From the NCBI RefSeq assembly GCF_013035425.1, contig NZ_WQHX01000007.1:1-64000 (forward strand): a DNA stretch of 64,000 bases, in the 5' to 3' direction. Under the pieces are notes generated by a model, which was given only the letters and a program-made list of their open reading frames with translations, did not search any database and was not told the DNA's origin. Position numbers and translations under genes: made by a program. Shown one piece after another: positions 9,054 to 18,059 of this stretch (its first letter is position 1; each line of letters opens with the position of its first letter). The stretch is from Ruegeria arenilitoris. GTDB taxonomy: Bacteria > Pseudomonadota > Alphaproteobacteria > Rhodobacterales > Rhodobacteraceae.

Positions 9054-9608
9054 AAACAGGTTGTTGAACCATTGCAAGCGTTCCAGTTCGCTAGCAACGA
9101 GTCCAGCGGACTACGTTAAGCCTTTGCGCCGCTATTTCGATGCACAACCGAGATAAAGCTTAATAACAAAAACTGGGTTCGCCGAAGTGGCCGATGCATT
9201 GCGTCTTGTCAGATGAACCGAACAATCTGATGTAAGCCCCGAAAATAACCACATTTGTTGGATTTCGCCTTTTCAACACCTCATCAGAAAACGGGTTACG
9301 ACCCTTTTTTGTATAGTCGACAATCGCTTCGGATGATGCGAATTCGGAAAACCTGCGGGAAACAAGCAACGAAACGTTCCGGTTTAGCTCCAAAAATTCT
9401 GCGGTTACTCTTACGGACTTGCACACAGCAACTCATGATCTGAGAGCGGTGACTTTGTCCAGAAACCTAAAGCATCCGTCCAGAACACAAAGGAACCGAC
9501 AAGGGCAGTACCCCTAAATTCAGCTTATCCGAAGAAATCGATGAGCTGGCGCCTGACCTGACTTTCCTGACTGCCGCTCCTTGCAATCCAAAGCCAAAGG
9601 AAACGGCA
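9054..9608. other. Intergenic region upstream of bd oxidase
   Basis: 555 bases with no gene I can support. A minus-strand open frame at 9160-9426 (88 codons) has no ribosome site and no recognised family. Bases 9471-9608 are open in the cydA frame but contain no start codon before 9609. No FNR-type TTGAT-N4-ATCAA palindrome was found here. Confidence 0.4.
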
Positions 9609-10991
9609 ATGAACTTGTTCGCAAATTTCGACGCAGAAATTCTGGCACGCATCCAATTTGCCTTTACTGTGTCGTTCCACATCATCTTCCCGGCCTTTTC
9701 CATTGGCCTGGCAAGTTACCTGGCCGTTCTCAATGGCCTCTGGCTTTGGCGCAAGGACCAAACTTACCTTAACCTTTTCAACTATTGGAAAAAGATATTT
9801 GCCGTCGGTTTTGCGATGGGTGTCGTGTCAGGCATCGTGATGTCTTACCAATTCGGCACGAACTGGAGCACATTCTCGGACACTGCAGGCCCTGTAATTG
9901 GGCCCTTGATGGCCTACGAGGTCATGACGGCCTTTTTCCTTGAGGCTGGTTTCCTCGGCATAATGCTCTTCGGTCGCGAACGCGTCGGTCCCGGCTTGCA
10001 CATGATGGCCACAGCGATGGTTGCCCTTGGCACTCTGATATCGGCCACGTGGATCCTGTCGGTCAATTCCTGGATGCAAACCCCGGCCGGGTTCGACATC
10101 AACGAACTGGGGCAGTTCGTTCCCGTCGACTGGTGGTCGATTGTTTTCAATCCGTCTTTCCCTTACCGCCTGATACACATGGTTCTTGCTGCCTATCTCA
10201 CGACCGCCTTCGTGGTGGCTGGGGTTGCAGCCTGGCACTTGCTGTGCCGCAATCGAACGGCCGAGGTAACCCTTATGTTCTCGATGGCGATGTGGATGGC
10301 CGTTTTGGTTACTCCTCTGCAGATCGTTGCGGGTGACCTTCATGGTTTGAACACGCTGGAGTATCAACCTCAGAAAGTGATGGCGATGGAGGGCCACTTC
10401 GATAGCCACCCCGAAGGAGCGCCACTGATCCTTTTTGGCATTCCAAACGAGGATGAAAAGCGCGTTGACTATGCCATAGCAATTCCGAAACTATCGTCGC
10501 TGATCCTGAAACATGACCTGAACGCGCCGATTGATGGGCTGGACACTATTCCCGACGAGGAAGAACCCCCGATCGCGATCGTCTTTTACAGCTTCCGCGT
10601 CATGCTTGCTATTGGTTTTGCAATGCTAGGAGTCGGCTTGTGGTCGCTTGTTCAGCGGGTTCGGGGCCGCCTCAACGAAGATCGCTGGTTGCACCGGGCA
10701 TCCATCCTGTTGGCGCCCAGCGGGTTTGTGGCAGTTCTGGCCGGTTGGATCACTACAGAAGTGGGGCGCCAGCCGTACACGGTGTACGGGCTGATGCGGA
10801 CATCGGAATCCCTTTCACAAGTGGATGCACCTGCTGTTGCAGCGTCTCTGGTTGCCTTCATTGTCGTGTATTTCACTGTGTTTGGAGCAGGCACGTTCTA
10901 TATGCTGCGTCTCATGGGCAAAGCGCCCAAATCAGGTCTTCAGAAAACCCAAAAATCCCTTGAATTCTATTCCATGGCGGAGGCGGTGTAA
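9609..10991 (+). CDS. cydA: Cytochrome bd-type quinol oxidase subunit I (CIO type)
   Basis: 460 residues, the size of the cyanide-insensitive oxidase (CioA) branch with a short Q-loop, well below the 520 of E. coli CydA. Haem ligands are recognisable: His24 in FTVSFHIIF and His190 in RLIHMVLAAY. Acidic residues of the proton/haem-d region lie in YEVMTAFFLEAGF (Glu104, Glu112). The quinol-site QPQKVMAMEGHF and the closing GRQPYTVYGLMRT are also typical. Ribosome site AAAGGAAAC precedes the ATG. It reduces oxygen with quinol electrons in the cytoplasmic membrane. The stop overlaps the next start by one base, so it forms an operon with cydB and the small DUF2474 gene. Confidence 0.95.
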   Translation: MNLFANFDAEILARIQFAFTVSFHIIFPAFSIGLASYLAVLNGLWLWRKDQTYLNLFNYWKKIFAVGFAMGVVSGIVMSYQFGTNWSTFSDTAGPVIGPLMAYEVMTAFFLEAGFLGIMLFGRERVGPGLHMMATAMVALGTLISATWILSVNSWMQTPAGFDINELGQFVPVDWWSIVFNPSFPYRLIHMVLAAYLTTAFVVAGVAAWHLLCRNRTAEVTLMFSMAMWMAVLVTPLQIVAGDLHGLNTLEYQPQKVMAMEGHFDSHPEGAPLILFGIPNEDEKRVDYAIAIPKLSSLILKHDLNAPIDGLDTIPDEEEPPIAIVFYSFRVMLAIGFAMLGVGLWSLVQRVRGRLNEDRWLHRASILLAPSGFVAVLAGWITTEVGRQPYTVYGLMRTSESLSQVDAPAVAASLVAFIVVYFTVFGAGTFYMLRLMGKAPKSGLQKTQKSLEFYSMAEAV

Positions 10992-11992
10992 TGCTTGAGC
11001 TTTCGACAATCTGGGCTGGCATCATTGCCTTTGCCGTTCTGACCTATGTAATCCTGGACGGTTTCGATCTTGGAATTGGGATTCTCTTTCCATTCGCGAA
11101 AACCGACAAAGATCGAGATGTCATGATGAACTCGGTCACTCCAGTATGGGACGGAAACGAGACCTGGCTGGTCATGGGAGGCGGAGGCTTGTTCGCTGTT
11201 TTCCCGCTGGCCTATTCCGTGGTGATGCCTGCGATCTACATGCCCGTCGTCACCATGCTTCTCGCGCTTGTCTTCCGCGGTGTTGCCTTCGAATACCGAT
11301 GGAGAACAGTGCGCGGGCGCTGGCTGTGGGATGTCGCGTTTCACGGTGGTTCAACCGTGGCCGCCATGTGCCAAGGCATCGCGCTCGGCGCGTTGGTTCA
11401 AGGTATCCCGGTCGCAGATCGAATGTACGCCGGAGGATGGTGGGATTGGCTCACGCCATTCTCTCTACTGACGGGTGTGGCTCTTGTAATCGGGTACGGT
11501 TTGCTGGGCGCGACATGGCTCAACATGAAGACTACCGGCGGTATTCAGCGTCTGATGCGTTCATATGTCCGTCCACTGATGTTCATGACTCTGGGATTGA
11601 TCGGCCTCGTCAGTCTCTTGACCCCCTTTCAAGACCCGATCTATCTGGTCAGATGGTTTTCGTGGCCGGGTGTCTTTTTCTCTGCGTTTGTACCGGCTGT
11701 TGTTGTTCTCATTGCGTGGATGCTTGATCGGGGCCTGAAGATGCAGCGCGACTATCAGCCGTTTTTCTGCGCCATTGCCTTGTTCATCGTGTGTTTCATT
11801 GGCATAGGGATCAGCTTCTATCCCTATATGCTACCTCCAAGCCTAACGATTGCCGAATCCGCCGCGCCGGACAGCAGCCTGGCTTTCGCTCTGGTCGGAG
11901 CCGTCACTCTGCTGCCCGTGATCTTGGCTTATACCGCTTACACATATTGGGTCTTCCGAGGGAAGATTGATCCAGAGGAGAGTTATCATTGA
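10991..11992 (+). CDS. cydB: Cytochrome bd-type quinol oxidase subunit II (CIO type)
   Basis: 333 residues, all membrane helices, starting MLELSTIWAGIIAFAVLTYV. The N-terminal block ILDGFDLGIGIL and the following VWDGNETWLVMGGGGLF are diagnostic of CydB/CioB. The start codon shares a base with the cydA stop (TAATG), so the two are translationally coupled. CydB pairs with CydA to form the oxidase core. No cydDC assembly transporter is found in the window; it must lie elsewhere if present. Confidence 0.95.
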   Translation: MLELSTIWAGIIAFAVLTYVILDGFDLGIGILFPFAKTDKDRDVMMNSVTPVWDGNETWLVMGGGGLFAVFPLAYSVVMPAIYMPVVTMLLALVFRGVAFEYRWRTVRGRWLWDVAFHGGSTVAAMCQGIALGALVQGIPVADRMYAGGWWDWLTPFSLLTGVALVIGYGLLGATWLNMKTTGGIQRLMRSYVRPLMFMTLGLIGLVSLLTPFQDPIYLVRWFSWPGVFFSAFVPAVVVLIAWMLDRGLKMQRDYQPFFCAIALFIVCFIGIGISFYPYMLPPSLTIAESAAPDSSLAFALVGAVTLLPVILAYTAYTYWVFRGKIDPEESYH

Positions 11993-12090
11993 AAACACTA
12001 AATCGAGTTTTATGGTTCGGTGCGATCTGGCTATGCAGCGTTTTGTGCTTAGCTGCCGCAGCTTACACAATCAGGTTGTTTATTATGTGA
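11989..12090 (+). CDS. DUF2474 small membrane subunit of CIO oxidase
   Basis: A 33-residue frame from a TTG that overlaps the cydB stop (TTGA), with the ribosome site AGAGGAGAG just upstream inside cydB. The peptide is one membrane span: a short basic start (LKTLNRVL), then WFGAIWLCSVLCLAAAAYTIRLF and a short end. This fits DUF2474, the tiny protein encoded after cioB in cyanide-insensitive oxidase operons and comparable in role to CydX/CydS. The RLF-type ending and the W near the start are typical. The likely job is stabilising the oxidase, inferred from position. It is too short for default gene callers and easily missed. Confidence 0.75.
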   Translation: MKTLNRVLWFGAIWLCSVLCLAAAAYTIRLFIM

Positions 12091-12574
12091 AAATCTTGGG
12101 GCGGAAATGCTTGTTGGTTAATGTGAACAGCCGCTAACGCCAAGCGCAGAGATAGTCTGCATTGAAACCATTGTGCCTAAAGCTAAACCTTGGACAGTCC
12201 GAGAATATTTTTCCAAAGTTAGTTTCTTGTGGTTTTAACAAGAACTATTTGTTTTCTCCGACCCGGGAAATTCTGACCCAGTTGCCTCAAAATTCGCCAT
12301 AACATACCCCGCGTGTTACCGCAGAAATTTACGATAAATCCCTTTGCAGCAACATCAAGCGGGAGATGGAATGGTTATGACAGCTCAGTCCGAAAAACGG
12401 TTGCTCTCGCCGTGTGCAGCGAAAAACAGCAAAGAGCCCAACGTTGACGCCGAGGTGAAGTTGTCGCGCTACGTCGTTACGAACGACAGCTTGGAGCCTA
12501 AAAGCTGACACAAAACCAGTGCGTTCTATTCCTCCGACAATACCATCGCAAAGACTGAAGATTTGTTCTGAGCG
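12091..12574. other. Intergenic region between cydB unit and radical SAM gene
   Basis: 484 bases. A weak T-rich interrupted hairpin lies near 12223-12246 (TTCTTG ... CAAGAA). Near 12381 the words CAGCTCAGTCCG and CGG recur in similar form near 13760, next to the IS6 remnant, hinting at shared element debris. No supported gene. Confidence 0.35.
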
Positions 12575-13534
12575 TCACAGCTCTTTGCGAGTCAAAATAT
12601 CAGCCAAGCACGAACAATGATCTCTAGTACATCGAATTGCTTCGCTTGGCAGGTGGATTTCTTCACCCAGATTTCCAAGCACACCGCCGACGCCACAGAC
12701 ACCCCGATGGACTATGCCATTCCCTTTAACCCGCAGGGATTCGAGCCCGATGTTGCACTTGTAACCTTTCCAGCGGTTGACACCCCTGAGAATAAATTCA
12801 TTTGCTCGCAGCGTTTCGTTTTTACCCGACCGCGTTGTCGTGCGCATGACGGATCGCGGTGTTTCACCAGTCGGCTTGCGCGTTGACGGCAATCCTTTCG
12901 AGAGCACACGCAACTGGTCATCTGTGTAGTCGTAGAGATCTGACCCGAATTCTTGTCGCAACGGTTTTAGAGAGATGGTTGCCGCCGGCAGTGCTGCGCG
13001 CAACGCTCGCGCCGCATCCAGGGTTTCATTGAAACTTTGGGGATGCATCGTGACATTGATCTGGACGCTAATCCGGTCAACCATCATTTTCGCAACGCTG
13101 ATAAAATGATCTAACTCGGCAAATTCAGAGTGATAAGTGAGAATAATGTTGTTCAAACACCCGTTTATCTTTTCCCAAAATCGAAGTGTTCGCGACGCAT
13201 TACTGATCAGGCTGACTTTGAAATCGTGCTCTGACGCTCGGCGCAGCAAATCCATGATGCGGGGATGCATGGTGGGTTCTCCACCCGTGAATTGGAGCCA
13301 GACAACCTTGCCTCGCTCATCCACATAGTGCCGTTGCAACTGATGATACAAACTCAGAATGTCGTCAGTATTTTGCCACTTGATCGATCCGTCATGCAAT
13401 GACTTTGGGCAATAGCTGCACGCATAGCTGCAGGAATTACCTAGCATCCAGTCAACAAGAACCACCTTTCCATACGCGGGGTCGGAATGATCGATCAGTG
13501 TAAACACGTCGTGTTCTTCTTGAATATCTTCCAT
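12575..13534 (-). CDS. Radical SAM protein of unknown substrate
   Basis: 319 residues. The [4Fe-4S]/SAM cysteines form C35-x3-C39-x2-C42 (CSYACSYC). The SAM-binding GGEP motif is at 85-88 (FTGGEPTMHP), followed by LISNASR typical of the third strand of the barrel. The C-terminus carries extra cysteines (CNIG, GVCGVG, CTRDHCSC), which could bind an auxiliary cluster in the manner of SPASM/twitch proteins. The gene stands alone, between CIO genes and an IS remnant, with no precursor peptide or partner enzyme recognised. It is likely a cytoplasmic modifying enzyme; the substrate is unknown. Confidence 0.75.
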   Translation of the reverse strand: MEDIQEEHDVFTLIDHSDPAYGKVVLVDWMLGNSCSYACSYCPKSLHDGSIKWQNTDDILSLYHQLQRHYVDERGKVVWLQFTGGEPTMHPRIMDLLRRASEHDFKVSLISNASRTLRFWEKINGCLNNIILTYHSEFAELDHFISVAKMMVDRISVQINVTMHPQSFNETLDAARALRAALPAATISLKPLRQEFGSDLYDYTDDQLRVLSKGLPSTRKPTGETPRSVMRTTTRSGKNETLRANEFILRGVNRWKGYKCNIGLESLRVKGNGIVHRGVCGVGGVLGNLGEEIHLPSEAIRCTRDHCSCLADILTRKEL

Positions 13535-13830
13535 TCAAATCCAAACAGTTTGCATTAAGGTTACTCAGACATCTTTGTAAAAGGCGTTGAACGCATTTAT
13601 GCGGCACTTACCAACCATTACAACCTACCTTGAAATTGGTTCCCGGACAAAGAGTTTACAAGGTTCGCATCTGAATTCATTGATAGTCGTTTACCATTTG
13701 CAAAATCTCGCCCCAATGAGTGCTAAGCGAGCCGGATACGCTGCGATCCGACTAACGTCAGCTCAGTCCGCAAAGCGGTCAGCCAAACGATATTGCTCGC
13801 TCTGAGAGCGGTTCGTCTGTTGTCTCTGAG
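13535..13830. other. Intergenic debris before IS6 remnant
   Basis: About 300 bases with no supported gene. It contains the CAGCTCAGTCCG word also found near 12381 and may be the eroded left part of the transposon. No terminal repeat could be matched to the other side. Confidence 0.3.
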
Positions 13831-14367
13831 TTGAAGAAATCTTTGCATGAAAACGGCTTATGCAAGATGTGTAAAACTACGCACCGGCGACACATATTTC
13901 CGGCAAACAAGGCAGTAGTACTGAAATTTCTCAAAAAATTATTGAAACGCCATGGTTGTGCCGATGGGATCGCCACCAACCATTTAGCATCCTGCATGGC
14001 TGCGCTCAGCTAATTCGGTGCTAAAGAAAAGCAAAATAAGGGCAGGGGGTTCAACAATCGAGTTGAAAATTCGCGCCTCCCTTTTCGACGACGAGAACGG
14101 ACAATGCAGTGTTTAAGGCGGATGCGAAGTTTGCAGAAGTTCGCGTCCGAGCATTCCTTTGTTTGCAACCACGTCCGCCAGCAAAGATCGCCGACCAGCC
14201 GAGACACCTTAAAGCGTTTCCGTTCCGTCGCTCTTTCCTTTTGGCGCAGCACAAAGGATTGCTTCGATCGCCTAGCTGAGACTGGTTCGAATTCGTTGGA
14301 AAGCGCGGAAAAAATGTCGAAAGTTTCAGGTTCAAAAGGAACGCACGCCAAAATTCTGAATCGTTAA
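13831..14367 (+). mobile_element. IS6-type transposase pseudogene (copy B)
   Basis: One frame runs from about 13831 to the stop at 14367, interrupted once by TAA at 14011-14013. The first part has NKAVVLKFLKKLLKRHG, then IATNHLASCMAAL, which aligns with the family block IVTDGLRSY-AAM but with Asn in place of the second catalytic Asp. The second part has NNRVENSRLPFRRRERTM, then LQKFASEHSFVCNH, then SPTSRDTLKRFRSVALSFW: the conserved catalytic Glu block and C-terminus of IS6-family transposases. The N-terminal helix-turn-helix half is missing. Copy A (1040-1345) shares the unusual C-terminal tail. Inactive. Confidence 0.8.
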
Positions 14368-14375
14368 CATTCCAA

Positions 14376-17300
14376 TTAAACCGGTCGTAGTTTGAAAAGA
14401 GCTTCTTCAATATCTGGGATCGACGGCTGATAACTTCTTTCTTCGGCAAATACTTTCAGTTCCTCAAGAATTTCAGGAAGTTCCGATTTTGAGCTGCCCC
14501 TTTCAACTTCTACTAAGGCGCGCGTTCTATCAATGTTAAAATTTGTCCACTCTAAGGGCTCGTTTGCGGTATAATCCTCCAGCGCCTCCGCGTAATGCAA
14601 AGCTCTGTCCAATTCACCGGCGGCTCGGCATGCGTCCATCGCGTCAATGTAGAACATCAAATAATTGTGGCTAACCGCTCCTGCGGCCAGCACATTTTCC
14701 GCCTGAGTTAACGCCCACTTGCGGTCGGTTGCAGATTGCGCGGCTAAAGCGCCTGTGCCCAACGCGACCGCGCCAAAAAACGCGGCCCCAACCTCTTCGC
14801 AAATTGCGTGGGCTGTCTTGATCAATTCGAATGCGCCCGCGGAATCGCCTTCGACAAAGAACTTGCAATCTGCGTAGCTTTTTAATGCGAACGGGATGAA
14901 GCGTCTGGCTCCGATGGTGTTAGCAAGTTCTTCCAGATTTTTTGCGTGTTGCCATAGGGCATCGTAGTCACCCCTACGTCGCGAAGTCTCCAAAAGCACG
15001 GCGTGGCTGGTTAACTGGGCTCTGAAATCTTTAATCTCAGTGGCTTTGGTAATTGCGTCATGCGCACACATATCAGCACCGTCCGGGTCACCTAAAAAGT
15101 GCATGGCAAGGCCGGTCATAGGCAAGTTTGCAACCTCAATGCGGCGAAGGGACTTTGATCTTGCGATTTCAAGGCAGCTCGAGAATTGATTGAAAGCTGA
15201 CCGTATTCGACCGCCGACGTAATTAGCATCCCCCAGTCCACCCAAAGCTTTTGCCTCGGCCTCCAGTGAATTTGCTTGACGAGCATAACCAAGCGACGCC
15301 TCATGCTCGGCCATGCAATCACCGATACGGCCCAGCGGAAAGAAAAGATTCCCTCGTTGATAATGAACTTCAGCCAACACGATTTCCATATTGTTCGCCT
15401 GGGCTACTGATTGAGCTTTTTCGAGTTGAATGAATGCGTCATCTGCCCGCTCAATAATCCGCATTGCAGCCGCTAACCCCATATGAACGCGACACCTATC
15501 TTTGTCGTTGTCGGCGAAGTCCAGTGCGGTTTCGAATGCCTGAATCGACTCAGCATTTTGTCCAAGATCCTGAAGCAAATCGCCACGTAAACAGTTCAGC
15601 TCAAATCGCGGTGATACAGTTGAGTTGATTTCCAAGGCGCGCTCCACGGCGCTCAATGCGGCATTGAGGCGAAGTCTTTCTTGTTGTTTCCTTGCTGCAT
15701 TTAAATATGCACCGGGAGCTTCTGGATCGCCTGCATAGTCGAGGTGTTGCGCGTGAAGAAATTGGTCCGAATTGCGAAAGTAGTCGGCCGCCTTAGTGTG
15801 AAAGTCTTTTCGTTGAGTGCGTAAGAGGGTTTCGTAGATTCCGTCACGGATGAGAGCGTGAGCAAATTTGAACTCTTTCCCGGTTCTGCGAAGTAGAGCC
15901 TGACCAATCAACATATCCGGTCGAAACGTGTTGCCGCTTATTGCTTCCACGGCGGCATCCGTGAACTGCTGCCCCAAAACTGATGCAGACTGAAGCATTT
16001 GCCTTTCATTGAAGGGCAAAGCGTCAAGACGTGCTTGAACGATTGTCTGGATTGATCCCGGTAACTCCCCATCGCCCACTTCGTCGACGTTATAAAGTAG
16101 CTGTTCCAATAAAAGCGGATTGCCGCCGGATTTTTCTACACACGTCATAGCCAATTGGCTGTCTATGTTTGCAAAACACTTCGCTAGCTCTCCAGCTTCG
16201 TCCGGATTTATTGGTTCGAGTGTCAGAGTTGAGATCTCTGCATCTGAGCATTCTTTGCGCCAATCTGAACGAAAAGGATCACCAGAGAGGCGAGTCGTCA
16301 AAACCAGCACAACTTTTTCCTCTGCGGTTAGACGCGCAAGAATGGCGGCGCTGTCTAACAAAATAGGATTGGCCCAATGCAGGTCTTCTACCCTAAGCAA
16401 CACCGGCTTGTCCTGAGCCGAGGCGCGAACCAATTCGGCTAGCGTTCGTTGCTTTCCCGCATTTCGCAACTTGTTATCCATCGCATCGTAGAAACCCTGA
16501 AGATCCGGCGATTGGTCAAGGTCAAGAAGATCATTGAGGAATGCGCGGTGGTGTTCGCCAAGTTTTCCAGATGCGATTGCTTGATTGGCGATCTCTGATC
16601 TTTGGAGGTCACTTGCATCTTGCTCGATGGACAAGAGGCTGCGGGTAAGAGCGCGAACCGTATCCCGGCCGGTCATTGTCCCGAAATCCAGCACAACACC
16701 AGTGTGCGTCTCAAAACGCATCTCGCGTGCCAGTCTATCGAATTCGTCCAGCAGTCGGGACTTGCCGATCCCAGCTTCTCCTCTGACGATGCATACAGCA
16801 CCGTGCTCTTCCTTCAAGCAACGATCCAGAATTCTCTTGAAATTTTCGCATTCAACCTTGCGGCCAACAAACGGAAGCCTGTCGGTTTCAGCTAGATCAG
16901 CAATTCTGTCCAGCTGCCAAACTGTGACTGGTTCGGGTAGTCCGTCTATTAGTTTTTCGCCCAGACTTTTGCCAATAAATGATTTACCGAGTGCTCGTTG
17001 AATTGACTCGGATACATAAGTTTCTCCGGCTGAGGCAAGATCAGTCAGCCTTGAAGCCAGATTCACGCTGTCGCCAGTAACCGTATATTCACTATGTTCC
17101 GACCCGCCTGTGGCACTTGCCACGACTTGTCCTGATGCGACACCGATATGAACTTTGAGCGGAGGATCCAATTTCTCCACAATATAATGGATTTCGACAG
17201 CGGCGCGGAGCGTGCGTTCGTGATCATTAGTGTGCGCAAATGGGGCGCCAAAAACCGCCATAACCGCGTCGCCTATGTGTTTGTCGACTATCCCTCCGTA

Positions 17301-17672
17301 ATCAGCGATGACTTCTCCCACGGCGACAAAAAAACGATTTAGCAGCGCATGTGTCTCTTCCGGATCCATTGTAGCCGACAGGGTCGTGAACCCTGAAAGG
17401 TCGGCGAACAAAACCGAGACTTGCCGTCGCGTTGTTTCGGGCAATATCGCAACATTTTTAACTTGATTTGGCTCGTCATGTTGCTGCGGTACGACGTTGG
17501 AGATTGCTCCCAGAATTTTGCGTCGATGACCAACAGAACGCACACCAATTTCACGAAGATCCTCGCTGGTTAGGTTGGGCAAAACCAGAAGATCAATATC
17601 GTTTTCCTCGAATGCTTCGGCGTAGCGTCCAAGTTTTAAGTCTTCGAGCCATTCAGAGACAGAGTCCGACAT
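14376..17672 (-). CDS. SAM-domain/adenylyl cyclase/AAA ATPase/TPR signalling protein
   Basis: 1,098 residues. Residues 1-60 are a sterile alpha motif domain (VSEWLEDLKLGRYAEAF). Residues 83-215 are a class III cyclase: metal Asp91 (FADLSGFT) and Asp135 (KHIGDAVMAVFG), adenine-selecting Lys131 and Asp201, and transition-state Asn204/Arg208 (VNLASRL). Residues 265-560 are a STAND-like ATPase with Walker A GEAGIGKS (298-305) and Walker B-type LRVEDLHW. The rest is helical TPR-like repeat. All catalytic cyclase residues are present, so cAMP synthesis is expected. This architecture is common in alphaproteobacteria and rhizobia, where the signal is seldom known. No adjacent cAMP receptor is seen. 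It is transcribed alone. Confidence 0.85.
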   Translation of the reverse strand: MSDSVSEWLEDLKLGRYAEAFEENDIDLLVLPNLTSEDLREIGVRSVGHRRKILGAISNVVPQQHDEPNQVKNVAILPETTRRQVSVLFADLSGFTTLSATMDPEETHALLNRFFVAVGEVIADYGGIVDKHIGDAVMAVFGAPFAHTNDHERTLRAAVEIHYIVEKLDPPLKVHIGVASGQVVASATGGSEHSEYTVTGDSVNLASRLTDLASAGETYVSESIQRALGKSFIGKSLGEKLIDGLPEPVTVWQLDRIADLAETDRLPFVGRKVECENFKRILDRCLKEEHGAVCIVRGEAGIGKSRLLDEFDRLAREMRFETHTGVVLDFGTMTGRDTVRALTRSLLSIEQDASDLQRSEIANQAIASGKLGEHHRAFLNDLLDLDQSPDLQGFYDAMDNKLRNAGKQRTLAELVRASAQDKPVLLRVEDLHWANPILLDSAAILARLTAEEKVVLVLTTRLSGDPFRSDWRKECSDAEISTLTLEPINPDEAGELAKCFANIDSQLAMTCVEKSGGNPLLLEQLLYNVDEVGDGELPGSIQTIVQARLDALPFNERQMLQSASVLGQQFTDAAVEAISGNTFRPDMLIGQALLRRTGKEFKFAHALIRDGIYETLLRTQRKDFHTKAADYFRNSDQFLHAQHLDYAGDPEAPGAYLNAARKQQERLRLNAALSAVERALEINSTVSPRFELNCLRGDLLQDLGQNAESIQAFETALDFADNDKDRCRVHMGLAAAMRIIERADDAFIQLEKAQSVAQANNMEIVLAEVHYQRGNLFFPLGRIGDCMAEHEASLGYARQANSLEAEAKALGGLGDANYVGGRIRSAFNQFSSCLEIARSKSLRRIEVANLPMTGLAMHFLGDPDGADMCAHDAITKATEIKDFRAQLTSHAVLLETSRRRGDYDALWQHAKNLEELANTIGARRFIPFALKSYADCKFFVEGDSAGAFELIKTAHAICEEVGAAFFGAVALGTGALAAQSATDRKWALTQAENVLAAGAVSHNYLMFYIDAMDACRAAGELDRALHYAEALEDYTANEPLEWTNFNIDRTRALVEVERGSSKSELPEILEELKVFAEERSYQPSIPDIEEALFKLRPV

Positions 17673-18059
17673 TAGCCTTCCTCCCAGACCGGCATTGCCT
17701 TCCGCTAATCATACCAAAAAATGATCGAAATTTCTCCTTTGACTAGATATGAGACGAATGTGTTCTTACTATTCAGAGCCCTTCATTGCGATCTCAACTG
17801 ATCATCATTCTGTATGGCAGGGGGCTAACTTAATCGTTTACACAACGTTAACTATAACCTTTTTGGTTTCCAGCTTTCGAATTAGAACCTGCAGATGGTG
17901 CTTTTGAAGCATGTATTTTTTCGCAATCAGAACGACTTTATCTGCGGCGCGAACGCTTGTGTTTGAGTTGGCGGATGCTTGCCAAAAGCCCAAATTGTGG
18001 ATTTTTGTTTAATGAACTAGCGTCGACATTGCAGACCCTATCGACCCGGGAAAAACGAC
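17673..18059. promoter_or_regulatory. Divergent intergenic region
   Basis: 387 bases between the cyclase gene and the cysteine synthase-like gene, which face away from each other. It should contain both promoters. An A/T-rich stretch spans 17710-17760 and 17820-17880. No operator or RNA gene was recognised. Confidence 0.35.

Noticed and set aside
9160..9426. 88-codon minus-strand gene upstream of cydA
   Set aside because: No ribosome site, no recognised domain, and no neighbour supports it.
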